Positions 1-11,595 are shown, counted from the stretch's first letter. The stretch: DNA of 64,000 nucleotides from Knoxdaviesia capensis (GCA_001510575.1 LNGK01000001.1:620001-684000), one strand, 5' to 3'. A program made the numbers and translations. Notes: generated by a model not told the origin, from the letters alone.

Positions 1-332
1 CCAACCTGCATGTGACAGCGACCAAACCCAACAGTTCCACACATTGGTTGTTGTCGCCACAAACAATTTGTGGCTGCACAGGCAGACACAACATCTCCTT
101 ATTTCGCGATTTGCTTAAATATTCCCCTCTCGACGTCGCTTTTCTCCCGGAATACCTATTCAAACCTGATCTCGGTGTCAACGTTTTACTTAAACGCAGT
201 TGATATCAATCTTGTACCGGCTAATTGCTTCTATCTACCCTTTCAGCCGCTGGTTCTGGACTCAATCTCACCCCCACGCACCTCCGGTTTTTCTCTGCCC
301 TTCCTCCTCTGTTTCCTTCCCTTCACCTCACA
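1..332. other. upstream region of the first gene
   Basis: No gene is seen here. The stretch is pyrimidine-rich on the plus strand, increasingly so from about 230 to the start codon at 333 (runs of cctc and cttc). That is the usual look of a fungal promoter and leader. The window edge cuts it, so the upstream neighbour is unknown. Confidence 0.5.
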
Positions 333-1607
333 ATGACACAAAACAAGCCGTTCCGCCCGGATTGCGCCCGGGTAATTGGCCCCATCCTTCCCGCCTTGGC
401 TGCCGCCGCCGCTGCCACCGAGCCGCCCGCGGCTATTCTTCCTCTTCTGACTCCCATCCTCCGCCAACGCGTCCAGTTGCTCTCGTCCGGCAGCTCAGAC
501 CCGTACCTGCAACTGCTCTGTTCCGACAAGTCCAAGGTCTCGCGACTGTCAGAAATCGTTCACAGCGAGGCCCTCGAGCCGCACCCGGTGTCGGGAGAGG
601 TCGAGATTGACTGGGACTACGATTCCACCATCGTCTTCCTCAGACTTGACCAGGAGACCCTTCAGGCGTTTGTGGTTCTTGGCTCGGCCGATATCGTCTT
701 CCAGCTCGTCTACTGCGTCGGTGACAAGGAGGGCGGAGGCGATGGCTGGCGCATTGGGGACATCGGCGTGGCGGATTCGGCCACTGCCGCTCTGCAATCG
801 TTCGGCGGCTTCTCGTCCATCGCGCTGGCCGAGAGCATGTTCGAACAGCAGCACCAGCAGATCAAGCTCAACGCGGCGCGCTCCGCCTCGACACACCATG
901 ACGATGAGGAGGACGACGGCGGCTACTGGGATCGCTACGACGCGACTCCGTCCCGCACCCCCGCAGCTGCTACCCCCGCAGCGAAACGCTCGCCGGCGCC
1001 GACTTCCATGCGCAACGGCGGCCACTCTTACCTCCACCCCTCCCACAGCCACCTGTCCACCACCACCAACGAAGACGACTACTATGCGCAGTACGACTCT
1101 GTCCAGCCGGCCATGGACAACTACGACCCCGACGAAGCCGCCGGTGTGGACGAGCAGAGCACCGTGCCGCACATCCAGGACACCATCCGGCCCGTGCAGC
1201 CCGTGCAAATCCCCAGTCTCGTCGCCGAGGAGGCCAACGGCGACGCCGTGAACACGCAGAGCATGTTCCCCGCCGATCCCAGCACCGAGACTGACGCCAC
1301 CGCCATCAACGGCACGTCGGTCTCGCTCGATGAGATCGGCGCCGCGGCCGCCGCCTCCGCCAGCGCGCTCGCCCACCCGCGGCCGGCGTCCAGCGCGTCG
1401 TCCAACGGCAGCGCCACCGTTGCGCGGCTGGAGGAATCGGCGGGCAAGCGCGAGCAGAGCGAGTTCGGTGTCAAGCAGCATGTGTCGCGCAGCATCCGGA
1501 GCTTGTTTCTCCTGGCGCGGGCGTCCGGTATCGAGCGCGAGGAGTTTGAGCGGCTGGTGCATACTGAGTTGGATGTGCTGGGCATGATGGAGGATGCGGA
1601 GATGTGA
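333..1607 (+). CDS. conserved fungal protein of unknown function
   Basis: Single-exon gene of 424 codons. The start is the ATG at 333 in a good context (CACAATGAC) right after a pyrimidine-rich leader; the open frame runs further upstream but only with non-ATG starts and no protein-like composition. The N-terminal 150 residues look folded: an Ala-rich helix at about 15-30, then a mixed segment including DWDYDSTIVFLRLD and FQLVYCVGD. The middle (about 185-370) is low complexity, rich in Asp/Tyr, Ser, Ala and Pro, so probably disordered. The last 45 residues are again well ordered (VSRSIRSLFLLARASG, then an acidic helix) and look like the conserved tail of a family widespread in filamentous ascomycetes. 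No catalytic motif, signal peptide or membrane segment is seen. I do not recognise a function. GC-rich third positions match the other real genes in the window. Confidence 0.85.
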   Translation: MTQNKPFRPDCARVIGPILPALAAAAAATEPPAAILPLLTPILRQRVQLLSSGSSDPYLQLLCSDKSKVSRLSEIVHSEALEPHPVSGEVEIDWDYDSTIVFLRLDQETLQAFVVLGSADIVFQLVYCVGDKEGGGDGWRIGDIGVADSATAALQSFGGFSSIALAESMFEQQHQQIKLNAARSASTHHDDEEDDGGYWDRYDATPSRTPAAATPAAKRSPAPTSMRNGGHSYLHPSHSHLSTTTNEDDYYAQYDSVQPAMDNYDPDEAAGVDEQSTVPHIQDTIRPVQPVQIPSLVAEEANGDAVNTQSMFPADPSTETDATAINGTSVSLDEIGAAAAASASALAHPRPASSASSNGSATVARLEESAGKREQSEFGVKQHVSRSIRSLFLLARASGIEREEFERLVHTELDVLGMMEDAEM

Positions 1608-2030
1608 TTTCTCCGTTTACCTGGCCTTTTTCTTTTCTTCCCCTTTCATTGTGTTAAAGCGTGCGTCACGCATTCTGAGATTCTGTGTAACATAGCCCAT
1701 TTTTCTCTTTTTCTACATCTGTGCCGGAGTTTTCATGTTGGATTTCTTGCTGCTCTTTTCTGAGATCGTTTGGGTTTATCTGGCTTTTGCAACACAGGCC
1801 CTGGCACTGTGGGGTTTCTTCATTTGGGATCTTCTATTCTGGCGATATATTCCTGGATGGTGCCGGCGTTCTTTTCTCTTTTTTTAGTATCTGACTCCAG
1901 TCATCTATGGGAACATTCAAATGAAATTCATCTAGATCTCTTTGGGTTTACTTAATGAGCTTCAATGTCGTGACGGCGATGCTTTTTTTTGCAAGTTAAG
2001 TGGTCGACGGGGCGATCTCCGTGCTACGAT
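1608..2030. other. T-rich 3' flank up to the retroelement
   Basis: No gene is seen. The plus strand is strongly T-rich (runs of ctttttctt and ttttttt), as after most stop codons in this window, so it probably carries the 3' UTR and polyadenylation region of the preceding gene. It ends at the 5-bp target duplication of the retroelement. Confidence 0.5.
2026..2030. repeat. target-site duplication, left copy (ACGAT)
   Basis: ACGAT lies directly before the 5' LTR, which begins TGTGAGG at 2031. The same five bases follow the last LTR at 8763-8767. Five-bp duplications are normal for Ty1/copia integrases. The match shows that the outermost LTRs are the true ends of one insertion. Confidence 0.85.
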
Positions 2031-2218
2031 TGTGAGGAAGGACGGAAATGCGTGGATCACGTGACCTGGGCTGAAGCCTGGTTCTGGCTAGCCTATAAAT
2101 GCTGGACTTCTGTCCATTTCTAGTCTAGCTCATTTCTTCCTCCTACATCCAACTTTTACTCAATTCCTAAGTTCAATTCCATCAACTTATTCATCTTCAA
2201 TCATCATTCTAAATAACA
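2031..2218 (+). repeat. 5' LTR
   Basis: 188 bp, TGTGAGG...AATAACA. It carries a TATA-like GCCTATAAATGC at about 2091-2102 and a CACGTGA palindrome near 2058. It is almost free of RIP changes, in sharp contrast to the interior that begins one base later. It has the same length as the terminal LTR at 8575. Confidence 0.92.
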
Positions 2219-5200
2219 GATTATAAGACTAAGTTCAATTTAAGTAAGACAGCATATTTATCTTTTATTTCTTTTATTCTAATTAATTTTTTTTTCTTCT
2301 TCTTCTTCCTCTTCTATTTTTCTACAAGCTAGCAATTAGCCTATAAAGCTATTAGTATTATAATAATTACAAATTAATGATAAATCGTAGTGGCCGTCGC
2401 CGTCTAACCGCCCCTAATACTATTACGGACTTAGTCCCTTAATATTCCTAAGTTTTAACTCCGTTAACGCTAACGGAATTCTCGCGTTCCCCTTCTCCCG
2501 TTTCTAACTCTAATTCTAATTAGAGATTAATTACTAATACTAAATATTAATAATCCTAACTAGTTCCTAATAAAAAATCCACGATTCCGAGTTTTCCCGG
2601 TCTTTTTCGCGCGCCTACTATAACCGCGAACGTACCTCCTATAATATAACGACCTCCTTCCGCTTATATAGTATTATCCCCGTCTTTATATTTAGTTATT
2701 ATAGAGGATTTTATTCCGTTACCTATAATAACTAGTACTAATTAAGTAATCGATCTTTCTAAATAGAAGTAGATACTTAACTAATAATACTAGCTAACTA
2801 ATAGCCGTACTTAGCGCGCGTAGGCCCTATCTTTCTACGCCGTAATTATCTATACTAGTTTAAAGCCTAATAATTTCGGTTATCTTAATAAGTAAAATAA
2901 TCTACTCGTAAGAGGTAAAATATTAAAGAATATATCTAGTATTATAAGATAGATTATAGTTAATAGTATAAATATTTCTAATATCTAGAATAAGCTATCT
3001 AATCGCTTTAACCGTAATAGCTAGAAGACTAAGTTCTAAGTATTAGAAGACCTATTAGATATTAGTATATATATAATAAAGAAGGGTAAAAAGTTTATTA
3101 CCTTTCTTTCGCGTTTTAACTAAAAATAACTAGAAGTCTAGCGTTATAGAGCTAAAATTACTGATAAGATTAGGACCGTGCTACTATTAATAGTAGCGAA
3201 AGATACGTTTAATACTAAAACGTAAGTTACTACGTGTATCGTAGTATAGTTAGATAAGACTTCTAACGAGTACTATAGATAATTAGTATAGTTATTCTAG
3301 GAACGTAAGAGGGTTATAAAGGACCTAAAAAAGCTAGATAGAAGAGATAATTTTAAGTCTAATAATAAGTAGGGTATAAATAATAATAATAACACCCGTA
3401 ATAGTAGAACTAGCTAGAGTAACTAGAAGAAGCTTAGTTTATAACCTATAATACGATATAGATACTATAACCGTCTTAGCTATAAAGAGCGAGACTACTA
3501 GATTAAAGCTCGTAAGTAATAATAATAGTAGAAGTCTTCTACTATACTTAGTAACGTAAACGTAAGCGCGAATATAACTAGTTATAAAAGAGTTATAAGT
3601 ACGATAGTATTAACTAATTATACGTTTAAGAGACGTTGAAAGATTATAAGTAAGTCTTCCCTTTCTTTTTCTTTTCCTATTAATACTAAAGAATATTTTA
3701 AAGAAGTAATTAGCTATAACCTATTTACTTACTTATTAAGCTATTCTAGAATAGATTAGCTATTCGATATAGGTACGTCTATATACTCTATAAATAATAA
3801 GCGATAATTTAAAAAAGGGATTATTAAAGAGACTCGAGTACGTATAATTATAGGTAGAGGACCTATCTATATTATAAAGCGTAGAAATATTATTATTAAT
3901 ATTAAAACTTTATCTAGTATTATTTCTATACGTATTAAAGATATTTTACTAATTATAATATTTCCGATTTATATCTTTAGCGGAGAAGTTCTATACCGTA
4001 ATAGAAGTAAGATTCTAGGTAATAGTATTTTTAATACTAAAGATATCTTAATTTCCGAGATTAATATAGAAAGTTAAGGGTTTTTTATACGAGTTATATC
4101 TTCTAGAGAACCTATTATACGGAAGCCCCTATATACTCCTATTATTCGTAAGTCTATACTAGAGGAGACCGTCTCTTAAAACCTATCTAAGGAGACTACT
4201 TATAAATTATCTAGTTATTATAGTTACCCTATAAAAGACTATAAAGTTAGTTCTAGATATCCCCCCTTAAAAGATATTCGTAGTTATAATCATTACTACC
4301 GGAATAATGATTTTAGTTCTAGGCATCCCCCTATAAAAGACGCTCGTAGTATACGTTACTACTAGAAAAACGCTAGTTCTAGTAGTCTCTATATAAAAGA
4401 CTAGTATTCGTCTAATTATTCTAATAGACGAACTAATATTAAACGATACCTAAAAGCTTTACGTAAGTATTATATATACGTTAACGCTTACGCCTAATAT
4501 ATAAACGACTAGGATATCTAAGTACTAAGATTCTCCTAAAGATACTATAGTCTATTAAAGGAGTATTAGTAGATAAGTCGAGTATAAAAGCGTATATTAA
4601 CGATTTAAGCCTATATAAGGCGTACGAGATCTCGAAGATCTCGAAGTTTAAACTAAAAGATAGACGAACGAGGGCTAAACGAATTAGCTAGGTATTATAT
4701 TACGACGTTACTAAGATATCGGTATAAACTTTTAAGGGAGAACGTTACTTTCTCGTTATTATAAATGATTTTTCTAAAATAAAGTTTATCTATATTTTAG
4801 ATAAAAAGTTGAAGGCTAGTAACGAAATTAAGAATATAATTTAATATATAATAAATATTACCGATTCTATTCCGGAGTTAATTATTATAGATAACGGGAC
4901 GGATATATAGATTAGGATAATTATTAAGTTTACGAATAAAATTAGTTCGAAAGTTAATCCCTCCCTAGCTTATAGCTATACCTATAACGGTAGCGCTAAA
5001 CGAGCTATAAAAGAACTAGTAATTCGTATAAAAGTAACTATAATATAGTAAAGTATTCCGATATATCTATAGGGATATATCTTAGAAGCTATTACTTAAC
5101 TAATTAATTTAACCGTTAATAGCTACGGTTCTAGTCCTACGGAACGTTAGTAGAGCTAGATACCTATAGCTAAATGGGATTTTTAGCTAAATGTTATATA

Positions 5201-7438
5201 CCTACGAACTTTAGGTTCCTATATAATTATTTACGTACCTATAGAAGTTAGAGCGCGTATAAATAATACTAATTTACCTAGTAAATTTACTCTATAAGGA
5301 GAATTTAGCTTATTAGTTAGTTACTAAGGTATATATTTATATAAAGTATAGGTACTTAAATTTCGAAAAGTCTAGATTTCGTCTAATATAAGAATCCTTA
5401 AAGACTTAGAGGAAAAACTACCTAATATACTAAAGTTATAGCTAAAGGGAATATTTACTAAAAAGAAAATCATATATATAGTTACTTAGAATAGAGAATA
5501 GGTAGATTTTAATAACCTAGTTATCGCGTATAAGTATAATAATCTAGCTCGACGACTTACTAAAAGAAGTCTAGATACTAGTCCTAACGCTATTAATTTA
5601 ACGACTAATATTAATAAGTCTAATTAGCTTAATAATTCGATTAAGGCTAGCTTTTCTAATCTAATAACGATAACATTAGCTCTAAGGGGCGCGAATACTA
5701 ACGAATAGTTAGATACTAGCCTTATAGAATTAATAAATATATTTAACCGTAGAGTCTTCGAATTCGTCGAGTTACTACTATCTGGATATAGGCTAATTAT
5801 AGCTAAATAGGTACTAAAGTCTAAATACGATAAGGATAGATAGATTATTAAATAGAAAATACGTATTATAGCCCGTGGATTTTAATAGCGTAAGGGCTTC
5901 GATTATTAAGAAACCTTCGCCGTAATATCGCACGCTACGACGTAGAGAGTAATACTAGCTATTATAGCTAAAGAATATTTAGCCGTATAATAGTTAGACG
6001 TTATAGTAGCTTTCTTATACGGACTCCTAGAAGAGGAGGTATATATACGATAATACGAAGGAATAGTTTAATTAATATACGAAATTAGACGACGTAATCC
6101 GGATTTCGTACGTAACTTAGGATAGATAGAGAAGTCGTTTATTCGTCTAAAACGAGTATTATACGGTCTAAAATAAGCTAGCCGATAGTAGTAGCTAAGA
6201 CTCTATAATATGCTTTTACGTATGGGTTTTACGAGACTATAAACTAATAAAGCGTTATTTTATTAATAAAAAGATAGTATAATTCTAGTTATATATATAG
6301 ACGATATTCTCTATTTCGGCTAGAAAGATAAAATACTAACTAATTTTAAACTAGAACTCTAAGAGTATCTAAAAGTAGACCTAATAAGTAAGCTACGGTA
6401 GTTACTAGGAGTAGTAATCGGTATTAACTTTAACTCCTATTCTATATACTAGATATAGTATATAGAAGCGATTATAGTAAACGCTAGATTTAATATCTCT
6501 ATAATACGACCGGTATCTATTCTAATATCTAGTATTAACTTAGCTACTTTAGACGGTAAAAGGCTTTCTACTACTAATATAGATAGATATCGATTAATAA
6601 TCGGATAACTTATCTATATAACTACGATAACGAGACCCGATTTAGCTTTTTCTATTTACTACTACGTAGCATTTACTAATTATATAACTATTCCTTTATT
6701 AGTATTACTAAGACGGATTATTAGATACTTATCGATAATAGTAAATTTATCCTTAAGATATTAGAAACCCCCTAAGCCGGATTTTTCGCTTATCTTAATC
6801 GTTAGTTTTTCTAATACTAGTTATAACTTAATACCGAATAGTCGCTCTATTATAGGATAGGTTCTCTTAATCTAAGGCGGTCTAATCGCCTAGGTAAGTA
6901 GAAAGTAAGTAGTTATTACTTAATCGACTATCGAGGCTAAATATATAGTAGTAAATATAGCTACTAAGGAAGTATTATAGCTACGTAATTTCTTATATAA
7001 AATTAACTAAAGCTATAATATCCGATTACGAGTCGATAATACTAGTGCTCTAAAGCTTATTAATAACCTAAGATTCTATAATAAGAGTAAGTATATATAC
7101 CCGAAATTTTATTTAATTCGGGAATCTATTCGTTCTAAGTTTTTATCTATTAAATACGTTCTAAATACGGAATAAATAGCTAATATCTTAACTAAGCTAC
7201 TTAGTTTTTAGCTTTATAACCGATTTTAAAGTACTCTAATAAAATAAGATACGTTTTTTTTTTCTTTTCTAAAGGTTTTTAGGTTTTTATATATTTTCTT
7301 TTCCTACGCTTCCTATACTAAAGTTTTTTTTTTAATAAGATTTTCTTCCTATACTAAAGTTTTTTTTTCCTAATAATAGTATTCCTATATTATTTATTCC
7401 GAGGGGCGTATATTAAACGCATTTACGTCCGAGGGGCG
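2219..7438 (+). pseudogene. RIP-destroyed copia gag-pol
   Basis: No open frame survives, but landmarks can be read through the mutations. A CCHC zinc knuckle of gag lies at 3457-3498, where all three Cys and the His codons now read Tyr. The protease Asp-Thr-Gly-Ala motif is at 3766-3777, now Asp-Ile-Gly-Thr and preceded by a stop. The integrase core is at about 4690-5130, with Asp-Asn-Gly at 4890-4898 and the NGxAER block at 4986-5004, whose catalytic Glu now reads Lys. The integrase-RT linker is at about 5340-5660. The reverse transcriptase YVDD box, now YIDD, is at 6294-6305. RNase H runs from about 6800 to 7060, where Glu of its EAEY block reads Lys. The changes fit C-to-T at CpA on either strand, so RIP rather than ordinary decay. 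Confidence 0.9.
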
Positions 7439-7604
7439 TGTAAGGAAGGACGGAAATGCGTGGATCACGTGACCTAGGCTAAAGCCTGGTTCTGGCTAGC
7501 CTATAAATGCTGGACTTCTATCTATTTCTAGTCTAGCTCATTTCTTCCTCCTACATCTAACTTTTACTCAATTCCTAAGTTCAATTCCATTAACTTATTC
7601 ATCT
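7439..7604 (+). repeat. internal LTR, truncated at its 3' end
   Basis: TGTAAGGAAGG... matches the first 166 or so bases of the terminal LTRs with a few RIP-type changes. It then breaks off after ATTCATCT and runs directly into integrase-linker sequence homologous to 5311 onward. It lacks about the last 22 bases of a full LTR. It serves as the 3' LTR of the left unit and the 5' LTR of the right unit. Confidence 0.85.
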
Positions 7605-8574
7605 ATTAGTTAGTTACCAAGGCACACATTTATATAAAGTGTGGGTGCCCAAATTTCGAAAAGTCTGGATTTCGTCCAATGTGAGAATCCTTGAAGACTT
7701 GGAGGAAAAACCACCTGATGTGCTGAAGTCATGGCCGAAGGGAATATTTGCCAAAAAGAAAATCACACGTGTGGTCACCCAGAATGGAGAACAGGTGGAT
7801 TTCGATGACCTGGTTGTCGCGCATGAGCATGATGATCTGGCTCGACGACTTGCTGAAAGAAGTCCGGATGCTGGTCCTGACGCCATTGATTTGACGACTG
7901 ACATTGATGAGTCCGATCAGCTTGATGATTCGATTGAGGCTGGCTTTTCTGATGCTAGTTACAACTCGATGCCGAATGGTCGCTCTGTCACAGGATGGGT
8001 TCTCTTGATCCAAGGCGGTCCGATCGCCTGGGCAAGTAGAAAGTAAGTGGTTGTTACCTAATCGACTATCGAGGCTAAATATATAGTAGTAAATATAGCT
8101 ACTAAGGAAGCATTATAGCTACGTAATTTCTTATATAAAATTAACCGAAGCTATGATATCCGACTACGAGTCGATAATGCTAGTACTCTAAAGCTTATTA
8201 ATAACCTAAGATTCTATAATAAGAGTAAGCATATATACCCGAAATTTTATCTAATTCGGGAATCTATTCGTTCTAAGTTTTTATCTATTAAATACGTTCT
8301 AAATACGGAATAAATAGCTAATATCTTAACTAAACTACTTAGTTTTTAGCTTTATAACCGATTTCGAAGTATTCTAATAAAATAAGATACGTTTTTTTTT
8401 CCTTTCTAAAGGTTTTTAGGTTTTTATATATTTTCTTTTCCTACGCTTCCTATATTAAAGTTTTTTTTTAATAAGATTTTCTTCTTATACTAAAGTTTTT
8501 TTTTCCTAATAATAGTATTCCTATATTATTTATTCCGAGGGGCGTATATTAAACGCATTTACGTCCGAGGGGCG
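7604..8574 (+). pseudogene. chimeric copia fragment: integrase linker joined to RNase H, partly free of RIP
   Basis: Bases 7604-7953 align without gaps to 5311-5660 of the left unit, and 7954-8574 align to about 6816-7438. The reverse transcriptase between them is therefore missing, a deletion of about 1,155 bp. The join falls in a shared CTTTTCTGAT (now TTTTCTAAT at 5652-5660 and 6807-6815), pointing to microhomology or template switching. From 7604 to about 8046 there is no RIP and the frame is open: a linker block starting KVWVPKFRKVW, an acidic stretch, then the RNase H start GFSDASYNSMPNGRSVTGW. The frame ends where CAA (Gln) became TAA at 8044-8046. Beyond that the sequence is RIP-mutated again. 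No ATG opens this frame, so it is a remnant, not a gene. Confidence 0.85.
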
Positions 8575-8762
8575 TGTGAGGAAGGACGGAAATACGTAGA
8601 TCACGTAACCTAGGCTAAAGCCTAGTTCTGGCTAGCCTATAAATGCTAGACTTCTGTCCATTTCTAGTCTAGCTCATTTCTTCCTCCTACATCCAACTTT
8701 TACTCAATTCCTAAGTTCAATTCCATCAACTTATTCATCTTCAGTCATCATTCCAAACAACA
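8575..8762 (+). repeat. 3' LTR
   Basis: 188 bp, TGTGAGG...AAACAACA, the same length as the 5' LTR. Its first 80 bases carry several G-to-A changes at TpG relative to the 5' LTR (for example ATGCGTGG now reads ATACGTAG); the rest is nearly unchanged. A purine-rich GAGGGGCG just upstream is a candidate polypurine tract. Confidence 0.92.
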
Positions 8763-8767
8763 ACGAT
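8763..8767. repeat. target-site duplication, right copy (ACGAT)
   Basis: Identical to 2026-2030 and directly next to the last base of the 3' LTR. Confidence 0.85.
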
Positions 8768-9698
8768 AGTGGCTGCATTACTAGGGTTACATCGTACAGT
8801 TAGGGTTATGTGCAGCTAGGGTTGCATTTGTGTCCGGCTGTCAACCCTAGTGTCATTTACGTTCTCGCCACCGACGTGTTGGTGGCGGATATCAAGAGCA
8901 CAGGGCCAGAAGGGCGCCGCGCCCTTGATTCCCTGGTCCATGCCCGGCACGGTGTTGCTTGTAAATTGGAAACCTTCTCCTGTCCTTTTTCTCGCCAAAA
9001 CCCCCCGCCGCTCTCTGCTCACAGGGCTCAAACATGCAGGAGACTCCGCAAATATCCAGTGTGACGGTCCTGCCGGTTCTTTGGCCTCCCTTTCTGCGAG
9101 GTGAATCGCGGAGCTCCGCGAATCTCCGGCGACACAATCGCCACCGGCAGGTAATTACGGGGGAGGCAAGAGGGGGGGGGCCGAAACCAGGCACTTTTGC
9201 ACACACAACGGTTGCCTGCGGTAGTCGAAGACGGGGTGGGCCATAGCTCTTCCTGTCTTTCCCTCTTATACAGGTCGGTCCCTACGGGCTCTGGGACCTT
9301 GTCGGGGTGGGTGGGGTGTTTCTTTCGGTTTTTTTTTGGGGGGGGAAGGGCTCGATACGGCGGGGGTGTGCCGGGAAGCTCTTACCAAGGGCAGATCCTA
9401 GATCAGGCTGAAGAGGGGGCCGGGGGGCTGTTTTCGCCTTTGAAAGGTGTAGTTCCGCGGGCGTGCATGGGGGCCAAAGCTCAGCCTTGGGGCATTGGAG
9501 GGGACGGTAAAAGGAGCAATAGATCACCAATGAGCCCCCAGATATCACACCACGAAAAGGCAAGCAAGCTTCACGAGGACGCAATCTTGGGCCTGTTTGG
9601 AAGGAAGCACTGCCGCCCCGGGGGGCTGCACGCACGCTCTAAGCGCCGATGCCGACCAGCTCGGAGTGGGGCCGGACTCGTCCCAATAGGGCTGACAG

Positions 9699-9699
<1 letters not shown>

Positions 9700-9729
<30 letters not shown>
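9700..9729. repeat. (AC)n microsatellite
   Basis: About 15 uninterrupted AC units. Confidence 0.9.
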
Positions 9730-9730
<1 letters not shown>

Positions 9731-11545
9731 CCCGGTGGTTGCGGCCTGGCTGTTCTCCTGGCCACACACCACTGATGCACGCCTCTCCCCATGCGTTACA
9801 GCACATGTATCTCTCGATTCAACCCGCAAAACAGAATAAGAATCCAGAACGGAAGCACCCCCGACATAACAGCCAAATCAAAACATCATGCGATTTCCCT
9901 CGTTCATCTTCCTGCTGCTCTCATATTCCACACTTCCGGAATTTCCGCCCATTCTCGCCTTCCGTGCGTAGCACCCCGACACCTGCGAAAATGCGGGTGG
10001 CGAAACGACGTGCGAATAACCTTTCTCCTTTTTACGCATTCGCCAGTCGGTCGTCCTCCACGCCCCCCCGATCTTATCTTTAAATCGGGTTTGCCGCGTC
10101 CTGTAGGGCGCAGGAAATAAAATACGCCAGAAGATAGTCATAGCGGTCTTCTTGGAGTAAAATCGGCGACGGCCCCGTCCTCTCCCGAACTGTTATTTTC
10201 AGTATCTAGGACACTCTTGCGTTTTGGTGGTAAGACCGTGAGACTTTTCTCGCGAGATCACTGCCTTGACGCCGGCAACACACATCGCCGGCGACGCTTC
10301 CCTCTCGGACTTGACATCCCCACATATCCCGATCGGCGCATTCGGGGGTTCGGGAAGCAGCCGGTTCAGGTTTGTCATCGCCGGTGTTAGTAATGCGCAC
10401 CTGCTTCACTTTTGGGCGTTTGTTCCCGGGACGGAAGGAGACAAGTTCGCAGCCCTGTAGGTAAACCCTAATACAACCCTAGACCTCAACCTCATCCCAA
10501 TAGAAATGGTTCAGCCCTTTGGGCCCCTGAACATGTCAGCTTTGCAACCACGAGCTTTCTGGTCTGGAACTATGGCGATAGAAAAAAAGCAAATCCTTGA
10601 TTGATAATGTCCCCCGAGAGAGTCACAATACCTGTCTCAGCCACAGACTCCCGGAGAGTTGTCCTGCCGGCGGTACAACTTACACGGAATGCTGTCAGCG
10701 CCGGGTGCAAACGCTTGCCGTGCTGTCATCGTCGTATCTGCCTGGCGGGTTCCAGCGCCGGGTGCGGAAGGGCTACGGAGGGAGTCAGGGTTGTGCACGT
10801 GGCAAGCAATGGGTACTGCACTCTACGACGGTGTGCGAATTTCAAAACCGGCGTGTGCGGAGGTCTGCGAACTCGCGAGAGTTGCCCCGTCTCCCGTTAT
10901 GCGAGAATCGTGGAGTGGCCGCTGGCCCGACCAGTTGCGGCAATGGCGAGTACACACACGCCCTCGCCACACTCTCAAGCGACCGGCCCAGGGTGGGATC
11001 TGACTGCTTTCCTAGGGCGATAGCAATGTTTCCGAGCCCGAAGCAGGGCTCGCCGCAGGAGATGCAGCCTCCGGTGCCTCGTCGCAGCACACGTTTGCAA
11101 ACACCGCCACTTCCCAGTGCATTTGGATAACTTCAAAGACGAGGCGGCATACGGCTCCAGCCCCCGCGGTGCTAGGAAGCCCTGTTGGATTGATTTTATA
11201 TGCACCCGAGCTCTCTCCACCCTGAGCATATCACAGACATGCAGCGCGCACGCATGCAGGTTTCGCCACCCTGCGGCAAGCCGGGGCGGCACTTTGGCCG
11301 TGGAGATGCAAACGAGCAAGTTCCACGGTGTAGTGGCGTTTTGATGGGCCCCTGATGTGTATGTATGCGCAGAAGAATCAAAGGATTCAAAGGCTTATCC
11401 AGAATGCCCGGAACAGCTGGCACCTACCTGTTGAAAAGGGCTGGGAACTACCAACGCTTTAGGGTCCTCGCCTCTTGCTAAATTCAAAGCTGACTCTGCA
11501 GGGATGCAACTGAGCACGAGCTCTCGGTTTGGAGGGTCTAGGTGG

Positions 11546-11595
11546 GTGTGTATATGTGTGTGTATGTGTATGTGTGTGTGTGTGTGTGTATGTGT
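11546..11595. repeat. interrupted (GT)n microsatellite
   Basis: GT/TA mixture of about 50 bp, mostly TGTGTG with TATG interruptions. Confidence 0.85.

Larger units (their letters stand above)
2031..8762 (+). mobile_element. composite Ty1/copia-type LTR retrotransposon, RIP-mutated
   Basis: The 6,732-bp insertion is bounded by two 188-bp LTRs (2031-2218 and 8575-8762, TGTGAGG...AACA) and 5-bp duplications ACGAT. The order gag, protease, integrase, reverse transcriptase, RNase H is the copia order. Most of the interior is riddled with TA dinucleotides and stops in all frames, because nearly every CpA and TpG has become TpA, the signature of repeat-induced point mutation. A third, truncated LTR at 7439 divides the insertion into a full-length dead unit (2031-7604) and a shorter deleted unit (7439-8762) sharing that LTR. 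The second unit contains a stretch (7604 to about 8046) with no RIP at all. No part can encode a working element. Confidence 0.93.

Noticed and set aside
7639..8046. Open frame in the RIP-free island as a working or domesticated gene
   Set aside because: It starts at GTG with no ATG, joins two partial domains, and ends at a RIP-made stop inside RNase H.
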